The notes: generated by a model from the letters alone, not told the origin. DNA of 6,267 bases from Nitrospirota bacterium (GCA_023248415.1 JAHFEP010000173.1:1-6267), one strand, 5' to 3'; shown: positions 1-5,800, counted from the stretch's first letter. Translations and numbers: made by a program.

Positions 1-152
1 CAGCAGGCGCTATGGTAAAGCATCCGAGCTTTGGCATTGGCAGGGTAAAGTCATCAGAAGGAAAAGGCGCTGATGAAAAGGTAATTGTAAGTTTTGACGG
101 CATTGGATTAAAGAGGCTTTCAGTAAAATATGCTGGATTGGAGAGGTTATGA
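1..152 (+). CDS. pcrA: UvrD/PcrA-type DNA helicase, C-terminal end only
   Basis: This is the last 49 codons of a gene that begins upstream of the window; the frame starts at position 3 and stops with TGA at 150-152. The peptide has the pattern of the small C-terminal module of PcrA/UvrD superfamily 1A helicases: a Val-x-His-Pro-x-Phe-Gly-x-Gly-x-Val turn at about 12-47, then a beta strand (VIVSFDGIG) and the closing KYAGLERL. In PcrA this Tudor-like tail follows the two motor domains and contributes to binding RNA polymerase. The motor domains are outside the window, so catalytic motifs cannot be checked. The stop overlaps the gatC start as ATGA, which implies translational coupling and a shared transcript. 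PcrA cannot be separated from UvrD or Rep from so short a tail. Confidence 0.72.
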   Translation, partial: AGAMVKHPSFGIGRVKSSEGKGADEKVIVSFDGIGLKRLSVKYAGLERL

Positions 153-436
153 AGATAACGAAAAAAGAGGTTGAGCATGTTGCCTTGCTTGCAAGGCTGA
201 AGCTTACAGAGGAAGAAAAAGAGGTTTTGTCAAAGCAGTTAAGCGATATACTTACCCATGTGGAAAAACTCAACGAGGTGGATACAAAGGCAATTGAGCC
301 TACATCCCATGTTATAAAGATGCAGAATGTTATGAGGGATGATATTGTAACAGTCTCTCTGCCAATTGAAAAGGTATTGGCAAATGCGCCTGACAGGACA
401 GACGAGTTTTTCAGGGTGCCAAAGATTATTGAATAG
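149..436 (+). CDS. gatC: Asp/Glu-tRNA(Asn/Gln) amidotransferase subunit C
   Basis: GatC (95 aa, normal family length) is the small subunit of the cytoplasmic GatCAB complex, which amidates Glu-tRNA(Gln) and Asp-tRNA(Asn). It wraps around the GatA-GatB interface and stabilises GatA. Family hallmarks are visible: an N-terminal helix with the pattern VEHVALLARLKLTEEE (about residues 8-23), a second helix ending in a LNEVDT stretch (about 41-46), a PTSHV segment (about 51-55), and the C-terminal RTDEFFRVPKIIE, close to the family's usual ending. The ATG at 149 is supported by GGAG at 140-143, 5 nt upstream, and by the 4-nt overlap with the helicase stop. gatA lies downstream but is separated from gatC by panD. 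The presence of GatC suggests at least one of GlnRS or AsnRS is absent from this genome (inference). Confidence 0.95.
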   Translation: MKITKKEVEHVALLARLKLTEEEKEVLSKQLSDILTHVEKLNEVDTKAIEPTSHVIKMQNVMRDDIVTVSLPIEKVLANAPDRTDEFFRVPKIIE

Positions 437-440
437 GAGG
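435..440 (+). promoter_or_regulatory. Ribosome binding site fixing the TTG start of panD
   Basis: A perfect AGGAGG lies 7 nt before TTG at 448-450 and overlaps the gatC stop codon (TAG, 434-436). The only nearby ATG in the same frame (460-462) is 19 nt away, too far for this site. TTG at 448 also places the PanD cleavage site at Gly24-Ser25, as in the characterised E. coli enzyme. Confidence 0.85.
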
Positions 441-447
441 ATTAAAA

Positions 448-801
448 TTGTTAAGAGCAATGTTAAGGGCAAAGATACACAAGTCAACAATCACTGACTC
501 AAACCTTGAATATGAAGGAAGCCTTACTGTAGATGAGGTATTGATGGAGGCAGTGGACATACTTCCTTATGAGCAGGTGGTTGTGTCCAATCTGAATAAT
601 GGCGAGAGGTTTGTTACCTATGTAATACCAGGCAAAAGGAATAGCGGCGAGATATGCTTAAACGGCCCTACTGCAAGAAAGGGCGTTGTTGGAGACAGGG
701 TTATCATATTTTGCTATGAATATTATAATGATGAAGAGCTAAAGGCATTTAAGCCAAAGATTGTTTATGTGGATGAGAAGAACAGGATAGCGAAGAAATA
801 G
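448..801 (+). CDS. panD: Aspartate 1-decarboxylase proenzyme
   Basis: PanD decarboxylates L-aspartate to beta-alanine, a precursor of pantothenate and coenzyme A. It is made as an inactive chain that self-cleaves to create an N-terminal pyruvoyl group. The 117-aa product has the family landmarks at the E. coli positions: Lys9, the YEGS self-processing site with Gly24-Ser25, Arg54, Thr57 and Tyr58, and a NGPTARKG loop at about 72-79 matching the family's NGAAA region. All expected processing and catalytic residues appear intact, so the enzyme should be active. Translation starts at TTG. The gene follows gatC by 11 nt and precedes gatA by 13 nt, so it is almost certainly co-transcribed with them. 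Its position between two subunits of an unrelated enzyme is unusual. Confidence 0.96.
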   Translation: MLRAMLRAKIHKSTITDSNLEYEGSLTVDEVLMEAVDILPYEQVVVSNLNNGERFVTYVIPGKRNSGEICLNGPTARKGVVGDRVIIFCYEYYNDEELKAFKPKIVYVDEKNRIAKK

Positions 802-814
802 GGGGTATTTATCA

Positions 815-2266
815 GTGCTTCATAAACTAACCATTCATGAACTGCATGAGAAAATAAAAAATAGAGAGATAACTGCCAAAGACATTGCAAGCGATGTGTT
901 TAAAAGGATTGAAGCCGCAGATGGTAAGGTAAAGGCATATCTGTCTGTTACAAGGGACGAGGCACTTAAGCAGGCAGAGAATGCTGATAAAGAGATTAAA
1001 GCAGGCAGTGTTAAGGCATTAACAGGCATTCCTATTGCTATTAAGGATAATATCTGCATTAACGGCATTAAAACAACATGCGCCTCAAAGATGCTTGAAA
1101 ATTTTATCCCTCCTTATGACGCCACGGTTATAACAAGATTAAAGAACAATGGCTATGTCTTAACTGGCAAGACCAATATGGATGAATTTGCAATGGGCTC
1201 ATCCACAGAGAACTCAGCATTTGGCGCAACAAGGAATCCATACGATTTAGAAAGGGTGCCTGGCGGCTCAAGCGGCGGCTCTGCTGCTGCTGTTTCTGCT
1301 GATGAGTGCATTGCTGCGCTCGGCTCTGATACAGGCGGCTCAATAAGACAGCCGGCAGCATTATGCGGTGTTGTTGGCATGAAGCCGACATACGGAAGGG
1401 TCTCACGCTACGGCCTTGTTGCCTTTGCATCATCATTGGACCAAATCGGCCCGATTACCAAAGATGTTACAGACTGCGCAATAATGATGAATACAATATC
1501 AGGCCATGATAAATGCGATTCTACATCTGCGGATGTCTCTCTGCCTGATTTTACAAAGGCGCTTAAAAAGGATGTTAAAGGGCTTAAAATCGGCATCCCT
1601 GATGAATATTTTATTGAAGGTATTGACCCTGAGATAGAGAAATCTGTAATGGATGCAGTAAAACTACTTGAGAGTATGGGTGCAAAGAGTGAACTAATAA
1701 AACTTCCGCATACAGGTTATGCAATCGCTGCATATTATATCCTTGCCACATCAGAGGCAAGCTCAAACTTGGCAAGATACGACGGCGTAAAATACGGGTT
1801 CCGCGCAAAGGGCAAGGACTTAATAGATATGTATATGGAGACAAGGGCTAAAGGCTTTGGCAGTGAAGTAAAAAGAAGAATAATGCTTGGCACCTATGCC
1901 CTGTCCGCAGGTTATTATGATGCATATTATAAAAAGGCACAGCAGGTAAGGACATTAATAAAAAGGGACTTTGATGAGGCATTTAAAAAGGTGGATGTGA
2001 TAATAACACCGACATCACCGACACCTGCATTTAAAATCGGCGAAAAGACAGCAGACCCATTGCAGATGTATCTTTCTGATATTTTCACCATATCAGTGAA
2101 TTTAGCAGGTGTGCCGGCAGCCTCAATTCCAAGCGGTTTTACAAAAGGCAATCTGCCGATTGGTTTGCAGATTATTGCTAAGCCATTTGATGAAGAGACA
2201 ATTATAAGAACAGCTTATGCCTTTGAGCAGTCAACTGATTATCATAAAAAGCGGCCGTCTATTTAA
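815..2266 (+). CDS. gatA: Glutamyl-tRNA(Gln)/aspartyl-tRNA(Asn) amidotransferase subunit A
   Basis: GatA (483 aa, full length) is the amidase subunit of GatCAB. It hydrolyses glutamine and sends the ammonia through a channel to GatB, where charged Glu-tRNA(Gln) or Asp-tRNA(Asn) is transamidated. The amidase-signature catalytic triad is visible: Lys77 in GIPIAIKDN, Ser152 in the PGGSSGGSAAAV motif and Ser176 in GSDTGGS, the same spacing as Lys79/Ser154/Ser178 of S. aureus GatA. The segments MKPTYGRVSRYG (about 189-200) and TGKTNMDEFAMGSS (about 117-130) are typical of GatA rather than of generic amidases. The start is GTG at 815, with AGGGGG at 800-805 nine nt upstream. Arginine is AGG/AGA in 15 of 18 cases, a useful host codon reference. 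No gatB follows; the next gene, 22 nt on, is unrelated. Confidence 0.96.
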   Translation: MLHKLTIHELHEKIKNREITAKDIASDVFKRIEAADGKVKAYLSVTRDEALKQAENADKEIKAGSVKALTGIPIAIKDNICINGIKTTCASKMLENFIPPYDATVITRLKNNGYVLTGKTNMDEFAMGSSTENSAFGATRNPYDLERVPGGSSGGSAAAVSADECIAALGSDTGGSIRQPAALCGVVGMKPTYGRVSRYGLVAFASSLDQIGPITKDVTDCAIMMNTISGHDKCDSTSADVSLPDFTKALKKDVKGLKIGIPDEYFIEGIDPEIEKSVMDAVKLLESMGAKSELIKLPHTGYAIAAYYILATSEASSNLARYDGVKYGFRAKGKDLIDMYMETRAKGFGSEVKRRIMLGTYALSAGYYDAYYKKAQQVRTLIKRDFDEAFKKVDVIITPTSPTPAFKIGEKTADPLQMYLSDIFTISVNLAGVPAASIPSGFTKGNLPIGLQIIAKPFDEETIIRTAYAFEQSTDYHKKRPSI

Positions 2267-2288
2267 ATATAGATTAGGGGAAACAGAC

Positions 2289-2627
2289 ATGGAGAAGAAT
2301 AAAGTAGACAAGATATCTAATGATTTTACAAAGATTATCAAGAACAAGTTAAAAAGTCATCTAAAAGAGATAATTTTGTTCGGTTCACATGCAAGAGGCG
2401 ATTTTACAGAGGGCTCTGATTACGATTTTTTGGTGATTGTAGACAGGAGCGAAAAAAAAGTTCGTGAGATTGTGCTTGATGCTTGTGTTGAAATAATGAA
2501 TAAACATTATTCCTTAATTGGATGTATCGTTTGTGACGAAAAGGAATGGGAAAAGAAAAGAAGATTTCCAATAGGCTTGAATATATCTAAGGAAGGTATA
2601 GAACTATGGAAGCAGAAAGCGGCATAG
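2289..2627 (+). CDS. MNT-type nucleotidyltransferase, putative antitoxin of a HEPN/MNT pair
   Basis: A 112-aa minimal nucleotidyltransferase of the polymerase-beta fold. The signature is clear: after a predicted first strand (EIILFGSHARG), Gly32-Ser33 are followed by Asp44 and Asp46 in SDYDFLV, giving the GSx10DxD pattern of the MNT family. MNT proteins paired with HEPN toxins act as antitoxins, and some inactivate the toxin by adding nucleotides to it. A third acidic residue is expected in the strand before DEKEW (about 87-91), but that strand reads SLIGCIVC with no Asp or Glu, so catalysis may be altered. The ATG at 2289 is chosen because AGGGG (2276-2280) lies 8 nt upstream; an in-frame ATG at 2217 lies inside gatA and lacks support. 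The 3' end overlaps the HEPN gene by 22 nt. Substrate and target are unknown. Confidence 0.85.
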   Translation: MEKNKVDKISNDFTKIIKNKLKSHLKEIILFGSHARGDFTEGSDYDFLVIVDRSEKKVREIVLDACVEIMNKHYSLIGCIVCDEKEWEKKRRFPIGLNISKEGIELWKQKAA

Positions 2628-3031
2628 ATGTTATAAAGTTGATGCTTTCAAAGGCCCGTGAAAAATTGAAGACTGCTCAAATAGATTTTGATAATGAAAG
2701 ATATGATGACGCTGTTTCCCGCACCTATTACGCTGTTTATCATGCAATCTCTGCGGTGTTACTGTCAAAGGGATTGCATTTTTCATCGCATGGTCAGACT
2801 ATAGGTGCTTTTAACAAAGAATTTGTTAAAACGAAAAAGTTTCCTATTTCATTTACAAAGGTGATAGAGAAATTGTTCAATGAACGACAGATAGGAGATT
2901 ATGACTTTGAGAGTTATATTGATGCTGATGTTGCTCAAGAAGACCTGAACCATGCAGAAAACATATTAAAGTCGTGTGAGGAACATCTGGCAAGGATATA
3001 TAAAGTTGATGATACCTATTGGAAAAAATAA
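2606..3031 (+). CDS. HEPN-domain protein (UPF0332/COG1895-like), putative toxin
   Basis: A 141-aa helical protein of the HEPN type that commonly follows or precedes an MNT gene. The first helical pair carries KAREKLKTA (about 16-24) and then SRTYYAVYHA (38-47), the characteristic motif of this HEPN branch, including Arg39-x6-His46. The C-terminal half has NERQIGDYDF (92-101) with Arg94, Asp98 and Tyr99, a second conserved site of the family, followed by a long terminal helix. HEPN proteins are often RNases whose active site is formed by Rx4-6H motifs across a dimer. R39/H46 would fit only at the upper spacing limit, so RNase activity is a hypothesis. GGAAGG at 2591-2596 lies 9 nt before ATG 2606. 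The overlap with the MNT gene predicts coupled translation, as in other HEPN/MNT toxin-antitoxin pairs (type VII-like). Confidence 0.85.
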   Translation: MEAESGIDVIKLMLSKAREKLKTAQIDFDNERYDDAVSRTYYAVYHAISAVLLSKGLHFSSHGQTIGAFNKEFVKTKKFPISFTKVIEKLFNERQIGDYDFESYIDADVAQEDLNHAENILKSCEEHLARIYKVDDTYWKK

Positions 3032-3806
3032 TTATCTCGTAGATATTCCTGATCGTGAACATGAAGCCATACTAAGACTTTTTGAATTACCATTTATTTA
3101 TCAACCATTCTTTACAGCACTTGGGTTCAATTCACCATTGGCTTGGTATTTGCTTGAGATAAGAGAGCATCACTTTACTGATTTATTAGCCAGTGAAGTT
3201 GATATTCTTGGAGGCCCACTTGTTTTTACTGATTTTGGTGAAATCAATTGGTCTCAATCAACAAAGTATCTTATTGCTGTTGAGGTAAAATGTGCATATC
3301 GTCATGAAGATTCTATTAAATCCCAAAAGTCATCTCCACAAAAAATGAACAAAATACAATCTAAGATTGAAGAATTGCTCAAAGCAGGATTTGATAAGGC
3401 TGTATTGCTGGATATAATTGCCAATCCGCCAGCATCAGGAAGTGATATTAGAGCATGGTTTAATACACTTGACATGGCTAATACATCGTTAAAGATGTTC
3501 CACATTCTTCAAGACAGATTATCGAATGATTTGCCAGCAGGACATTGGGTATGGTCATGGGGTTCTGTCATTGGAGGTGAGGAGACTGACAGGGGGGCTG
3601 GTGCTCCGGTTGAATTGCGAAGAGCCGACCAAAATCCATTTCTCAAGGGAGATTTAAAAGTGCAAACACGAAGACGAGAAGTTGAAAGAAAACTTTATGA
3701 GATATTATCAAAATTTTCCATGCCATTATCATTTGGATATTCAGTCATTTTGATTGATTGTAGATATTGTGGTAAGATACACAGTGTAAAAGATTCCTGC
3801 CAATAG
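3009..3806 (+). CDS. Uncharacterised protein with PD-(D/E)XK nuclease-like motifs and a C-terminal Cys cluster
   Basis: I do not recognise a named family. Counting from ATG 3009 (265 aa), the N-terminal third is helical. It is followed by SEVDILGG with Glu63 and Asp65, a variable stretch, then a hydrophobic strand YLIAVEVKC containing Glu92-Val-Lys94. The acid, about 27 residues, then hydrophobic-E-x-K is the classic core arrangement of PD-(D/E)XK nucleases. A helix and the strand AVLLDII follow, as the fold would require. The end carries Cys251-x2-Cys254, His258 and Cys264, a possible partial zinc site. The start is uncertain: ATG 3009 overlaps the HEPN gene by 23 nt; TTG 3006 has AAGGA (2992-2996) 9 nt upstream; GTG 2976 extends the frame 11 codons but lacks a ribosome site. 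The last codons run out of frame through an MNT-like remnant, so the natural C-terminus may be altered. Arginine codon use is mixed. Confidence 0.6.
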   Translation: MIPIGKNNYLVDIPDREHEAILRLFELPFIYQPFFTALGFNSPLAWYLLEIREHHFTDLLASEVDILGGPLVFTDFGEINWSQSTKYLIAVEVKCAYRHEDSIKSQKSSPQKMNKIQSKIEELLKAGFDKAVLLDIIANPPASGSDIRAWFNTLDMANTSLKMFHILQDRLSNDLPAGHWVWSWGSVIGGEETDRGAGAPVELRRADQNPFLKGDLKVQTRRREVERKLYEILSKFSMPLSFGYSVILIDCRYCGKIHSVKDSCQ

Positions 3807-3837
3807 GCTTAATAAGAAAGGAGTAGAAAAATGGTAG
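3789..3837 (+). pseudogene. Possible remnant of a second MNT-gene 3' end
   Basis: The stretch resembles the end of the MNT gene at about 2560-2610. AGATT, then the 11-mer CCAATAGGCTT, then an AT-rich stretch, an AAGGA-type box, TAGAA and ATGG occur in the same order in both, with small indels. Translated, frame 2 (3791-3814) gives RFLPIGLI and frame 1 (3814-3837) gives KKGVEKW then a stop. Together these mirror RRFPIGLNISKEGIELW of the intact protein. Neither frame is used by the annotated genes: the nuclease-like frame ends within it and the membrane-protein start lies in it. An isolated 11-mer match is expected by chance in a window of this size, so the case rests on the flanking and translated similarity. 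Confidence 0.35.
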
Positions 3838-4121
3838 AATATGATCCTAAACTCATCTATGAATTTGCCGATCGTTTATACAAAAAAGCAAAATATATTA
3901 TAGCGACTTATGTAATAGTTGGTTTTCTATCAGGTCTTTTAATTGGTGGTGTGATTGGTTATTCGGTAATCAAAGCATTAGAATTTGGGATTATTTTCGG
4001 TCCAATACTTGGAGTTGCCATAGGATATGAAATGGGTGCAGAAAAAGTATTTGAATTGAAGCTTAAAGCTCAAACAGCCCTTTGCCAGTTAAAGATTGAA
4101 GAAAACATACGAAAATTATAA
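3831..4121 (+). CDS. Small two-helix glycine-rich membrane protein
   Basis: A 96-aa protein with no assigned function. Residues 1-20 are charged and soluble (DPKLIYEFADRLYKKAK). A hydrophobic hairpin follows: helix one at about 22-46, rich in spaced glycines (GFLSGLLIGGVIGY), and helix two at about 49-66 (FGIIFGPILGVAIGYEMG). The tail (about 68-96) is amphipathic and charged and contains AQTALCQLKIEENIRKL. A similar AQTALCQ-IEEN ending is, as I recall, shared by a family of short hypothetical bacterial membrane proteins. The glycine-zipper pattern suggests tight helix packing or oligomers in the inner membrane. The start is secure: AGGAG at 3819-3823 is 7 nt before ATG 3831. It lies 24 nt after the nuclease-like gene and is probably co-transcribed; a role beside the HEPN/MNT pair is only suggested by position. 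Confidence 0.75.
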   Translation: MVEYDPKLIYEFADRLYKKAKYIIATYVIVGFLSGLLIGGVIGYSVIKALEFGIIFGPILGVAIGYEMGAEKVFELKLKAQTALCQLKIEENIRKL

Positions 4122-4153
4122 TCTTATGAAAAAGAATTTACATTATTCATATT

Positions 4154-4165
4154 TAGTATATACTA
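4154..4165. promoter_or_regulatory. Perfect 12-bp AT-rich palindrome upstream of the protease promoter
   Basis: TAGTATATACTA is a perfect inverted repeat lying 39 nt upstream of the -35 box of the predicted protease promoter and 32 nt after the membrane-protein stop. It could be an operator half-pair, but AT-rich spacers produce such palindromes by chance and no second copy was found. Confidence 0.25.
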
Positions 4166-4204
4166 CAGTTAGAAAATTTTTCAGTGGTTGCTTAATACAT
4201 TAGT

Positions 4205-4233
4205 TTGACAATCTCCTCTGTATTTGATATTTT
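4205..4233 (+). promoter_or_regulatory. Predicted sigma-70-type promoter for the M48 protease
   Basis: A consensus -35 box TTGACA (4205-4210) is separated by exactly 17 bp from a -10 box TATTTT (4228-4233, 4 of 6 consensus bases). It lies in the 247-nt spacer between the membrane-protein gene and the protease, pointing at the protease. The transcript would have a leader of about 130 nt. I see no riboswitch or attenuator structure in that leader; only short, weak inverted repeats are present. Confidence 0.6.
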
Positions 4234-4368
4234 TTAATTAAAGATGTTCCCAGTAAAACAAGGATGTATGTAGGCTAAGCGCACTAAGAAAGATTAAGAA
4301 GCCAAACACGACGGGAGATAATACAATTATTAGTGAGGAAAAGTAAGAGGAACAAACAGGAGGATTGA

Positions 4369-5637
4369 ATGATGTTGGCCACACTACAACATTTAGGTTG
4401 GAAACTTTCATTCTTTTTTATATGGGTGCTTATTATTCCAACCAGCACTCAGGCGCAGTTCAATGACCAGCACAGCGTTGAGGCTATCGTTGCCACCCTT
4501 AAATCTCCGATCCCTCATGAAGCTGTTAAAGAAGCACGTGATTTTGATGACAAACTGATGGCTGAGGGCCAATTGGAAGGGGGTAAAGTCTATCTGGTAA
4601 CGGACGAGCGCTCTGTTCGGGCTAATGCACTGGTAAGGAAACTACTGGAGGCTATGGGCGAAGACTCCCAACATTGGGTCGTGCGAGTTCTGGATACCGA
4701 TCCTCAAATTATGAATGCCTTTGTCACTGGCGGTAAATATATCTATGTCTTTACTGGCCTTATAAAAGAGACTGCAAGTGATGATGAACTGGCCTTTGTA
4801 TTGTCTCACGAACTTGGCCACTCACTACTGAAACATGGATTGCGAGCAAAAGAAGACATAACATCTACTATAGCCGGGATTGCCGAACTCATTGCTCTGT
4901 TTTCAAAAAATGCTGAGGATTATACGGGTTTCTCTAAGTTCATCAAGTCTTCTTATAACCGTGTAGATGAAGAAGAGGCTGATGCCATTGCCGTGGCTAT
5001 TGTCCGGCGCATCGGCATGGATCCCTTGCGCGGGTCCGATTTCTTCAGCCGTGGTAAGCGTCGTGATGAGAAGACATTGCAGGAAACCCAGCAACGGTTG
5101 GTACAGATGCAGCAGGATGTTCAACAGGCGCAGGCCAACTGTCAACAATGGCATAAATGGTATAACTCATCTTTGCTGAACCAGACCCAAGGGAATGCTA
5201 ACAAGGTCAACGCCATCTGCAGAGATGCGGAGAACAAAGGACTTCAGTACAATCAACTTGTCCAGGAATACAACTTGGCACTCAAGCAGCAAAAGCTCGA
5301 CAGCTTTTTCAGCACACATCCTCAAGACCAAGCCCGCATTTCAGCTATCGCAGCGCTCACGGACTATATCTACGGACGACGGGATTTACAATCCCTGTCC
5401 CGCTTTCAACAGAGCTATCGCATTATGCTGGCGCTTAAACAGATAGATAGCGTTTTACTAAAACCACCAGCAAAGTCAGTCATTTCCCCAAATGCAGTTA
5501 GCACTTCACCATCTAAGCCATCGACTAGCACGGAGCTATCCGAACAGTTGATGCAACTAAAACGTGCCCGTGAAGAGGGTCTAATTACTGATGCAGAGTA
5601 TGAGCAAAAACGGCAGCAGATATTAAATAGATATTAG
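4369..5637 (+). CDS. Exported M48-family zinc metallopeptidase with coiled coil and C-terminal SHOCT domain
   Basis: A 422-aa periplasmic or secreted protease. Residues 1-29 form a signal peptide: a hydrophobic core at about 14-24, then TQA before a likely cleavage after Ala29. The M48 zinc site is complete: HELGH at 147-151 supplies His147, catalytic Glu148 and His151, and Glu201 in EEEADAIA is the expected third ligand. NAFVTGGKYIYVFTGLI (116-132) is the strand and helix usually preceding the active site, and STHPQDQARI (315-324) matches the family's conserved THP-x-RI. Between them, about 235-310, is a Gln-rich insertion predicted as coiled coil. Residues 389-421 match a SHOCT domain (LKRAREEGLITDAEYEQKRQQIL), a short oligomerisation or tethering module. 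AGGAGG (4358-4363) is 5 nt from ATG 4369 and 8 nt from ATG 4372, so the second ATG may be used. Arginine is CGN in 20 of 23 cases, opposite to gatA, suggesting acquisition. BepA-like quality control of envelope proteins is one possible role. Confidence 0.9.
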   Translation: MMLATLQHLGWKLSFFFIWVLIIPTSTQAQFNDQHSVEAIVATLKSPIPHEAVKEARDFDDKLMAEGQLEGGKVYLVTDERSVRANALVRKLLEAMGEDSQHWVVRVLDTDPQIMNAFVTGGKYIYVFTGLIKETASDDELAFVLSHELGHSLLKHGLRAKEDITSTIAGIAELIALFSKNAEDYTGFSKFIKSSYNRVDEEEADAIAVAIVRRIGMDPLRGSDFFSRGKRRDEKTLQETQQRLVQMQQDVQQAQANCQQWHKWYNSSLLNQTQGNANKVNAICRDAENKGLQYNQLVQEYNLALKQQKLDSFFSTHPQDQARISAIAALTDYIYGRRDLQSLSRFQQSYRIMLALKQIDSVLLKPPAKSVISPNAVSTSPSKPSTSTELSEQLMQLKRAREEGLITDAEYEQKRQQILNRY

Positions 5638-5668
5638 CCTAAGGTGGCTTGAGGATTCTAGGTTTTTT
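5638..5668 (+). terminator. Weak candidate terminator after the M48 gene
   Basis: CCTAA at 5638-5642 can pair with TT-C-TAGG at 5656-5662 if one C is bulged, giving about six base pairs and a 13-nt loop directly followed by T6 (5663-5668). An alternative small hairpin, AGCC/GGCT (5636-5649), competes. The U-tract position is right but the stem is weak. Confidence 0.3.
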
Positions 5669-5770
5669 ACTAATAAGTTATAATAAATCTTGATGAATGA
5701 CAGACATGAGATTGTGATTTTTAAAATTATTTGGAGAAAATAATATCCTTAGCAAAAATTTCAAAAAATG

Positions 5771-5799
5771 TTGATATATACATATAATATACATATAAT
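5771..5799 (+). promoter_or_regulatory. Near-consensus promoter of the decayed brnT gene
   Basis: TTGATA (5771-5776), a 17-bp spacer and a perfect TATAAT (5794-5799) form a strong sigma-70-type promoter. The expected start of transcription, about 6-7 nt after the -10 box, falls on or next to ATG 5805, and no Shine-Dalgarno box precedes that ATG, so the message would be leaderless or nearly so. A second TATAAT lies at 5783-5788, within the tandem repeat, but its -35 region is poor. Confidence 0.6.
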
Positions 5800-5800
5800 A
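5779..5800. repeat. Perfect 11-bp tandem repeat (two copies) overlapping the -10 box
   Basis: TACATATAATA occurs twice head to tail, at 5779-5789 and 5790-5800. One period is about one helical turn, so two copies present identical faces, as expected of paired operator sites. BrnT-BrnA operons are known to be autoregulated by the antitoxin at the promoter, so this may be the relic of that operator; slippage in AT-rich DNA would also explain it. Confidence 0.6.

Noticed and set aside
1128..1436. Two long reverse-strand reading frames inside gatA
   Set aside because: They are opposite a strongly conserved coding segment (the amidase signature), with low-complexity Gln/Ala translations and no ribosome sites; shadows only.
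2217..2288. Longer N-terminus for the MNT gene starting at 2217
   Set aside because: It would lie mostly within gatA, has no ribosome site, and adds residues before the normal family start; AGGGG at 2276 supports ATG 2289.
4318..4330. Inverted repeat ATAAT-ACA-ATTAT before the M48 gene
   Set aside because: It is short, purely AT except for one base, and lies within AT-rich leader DNA; expected by chance.
4967..5446. Alternative forward frames inside the M48 gene
   Set aside because: The M48 frame carries the zinc ligand, THP motif and SHOCT domain throughout; the others have no recognisable features.
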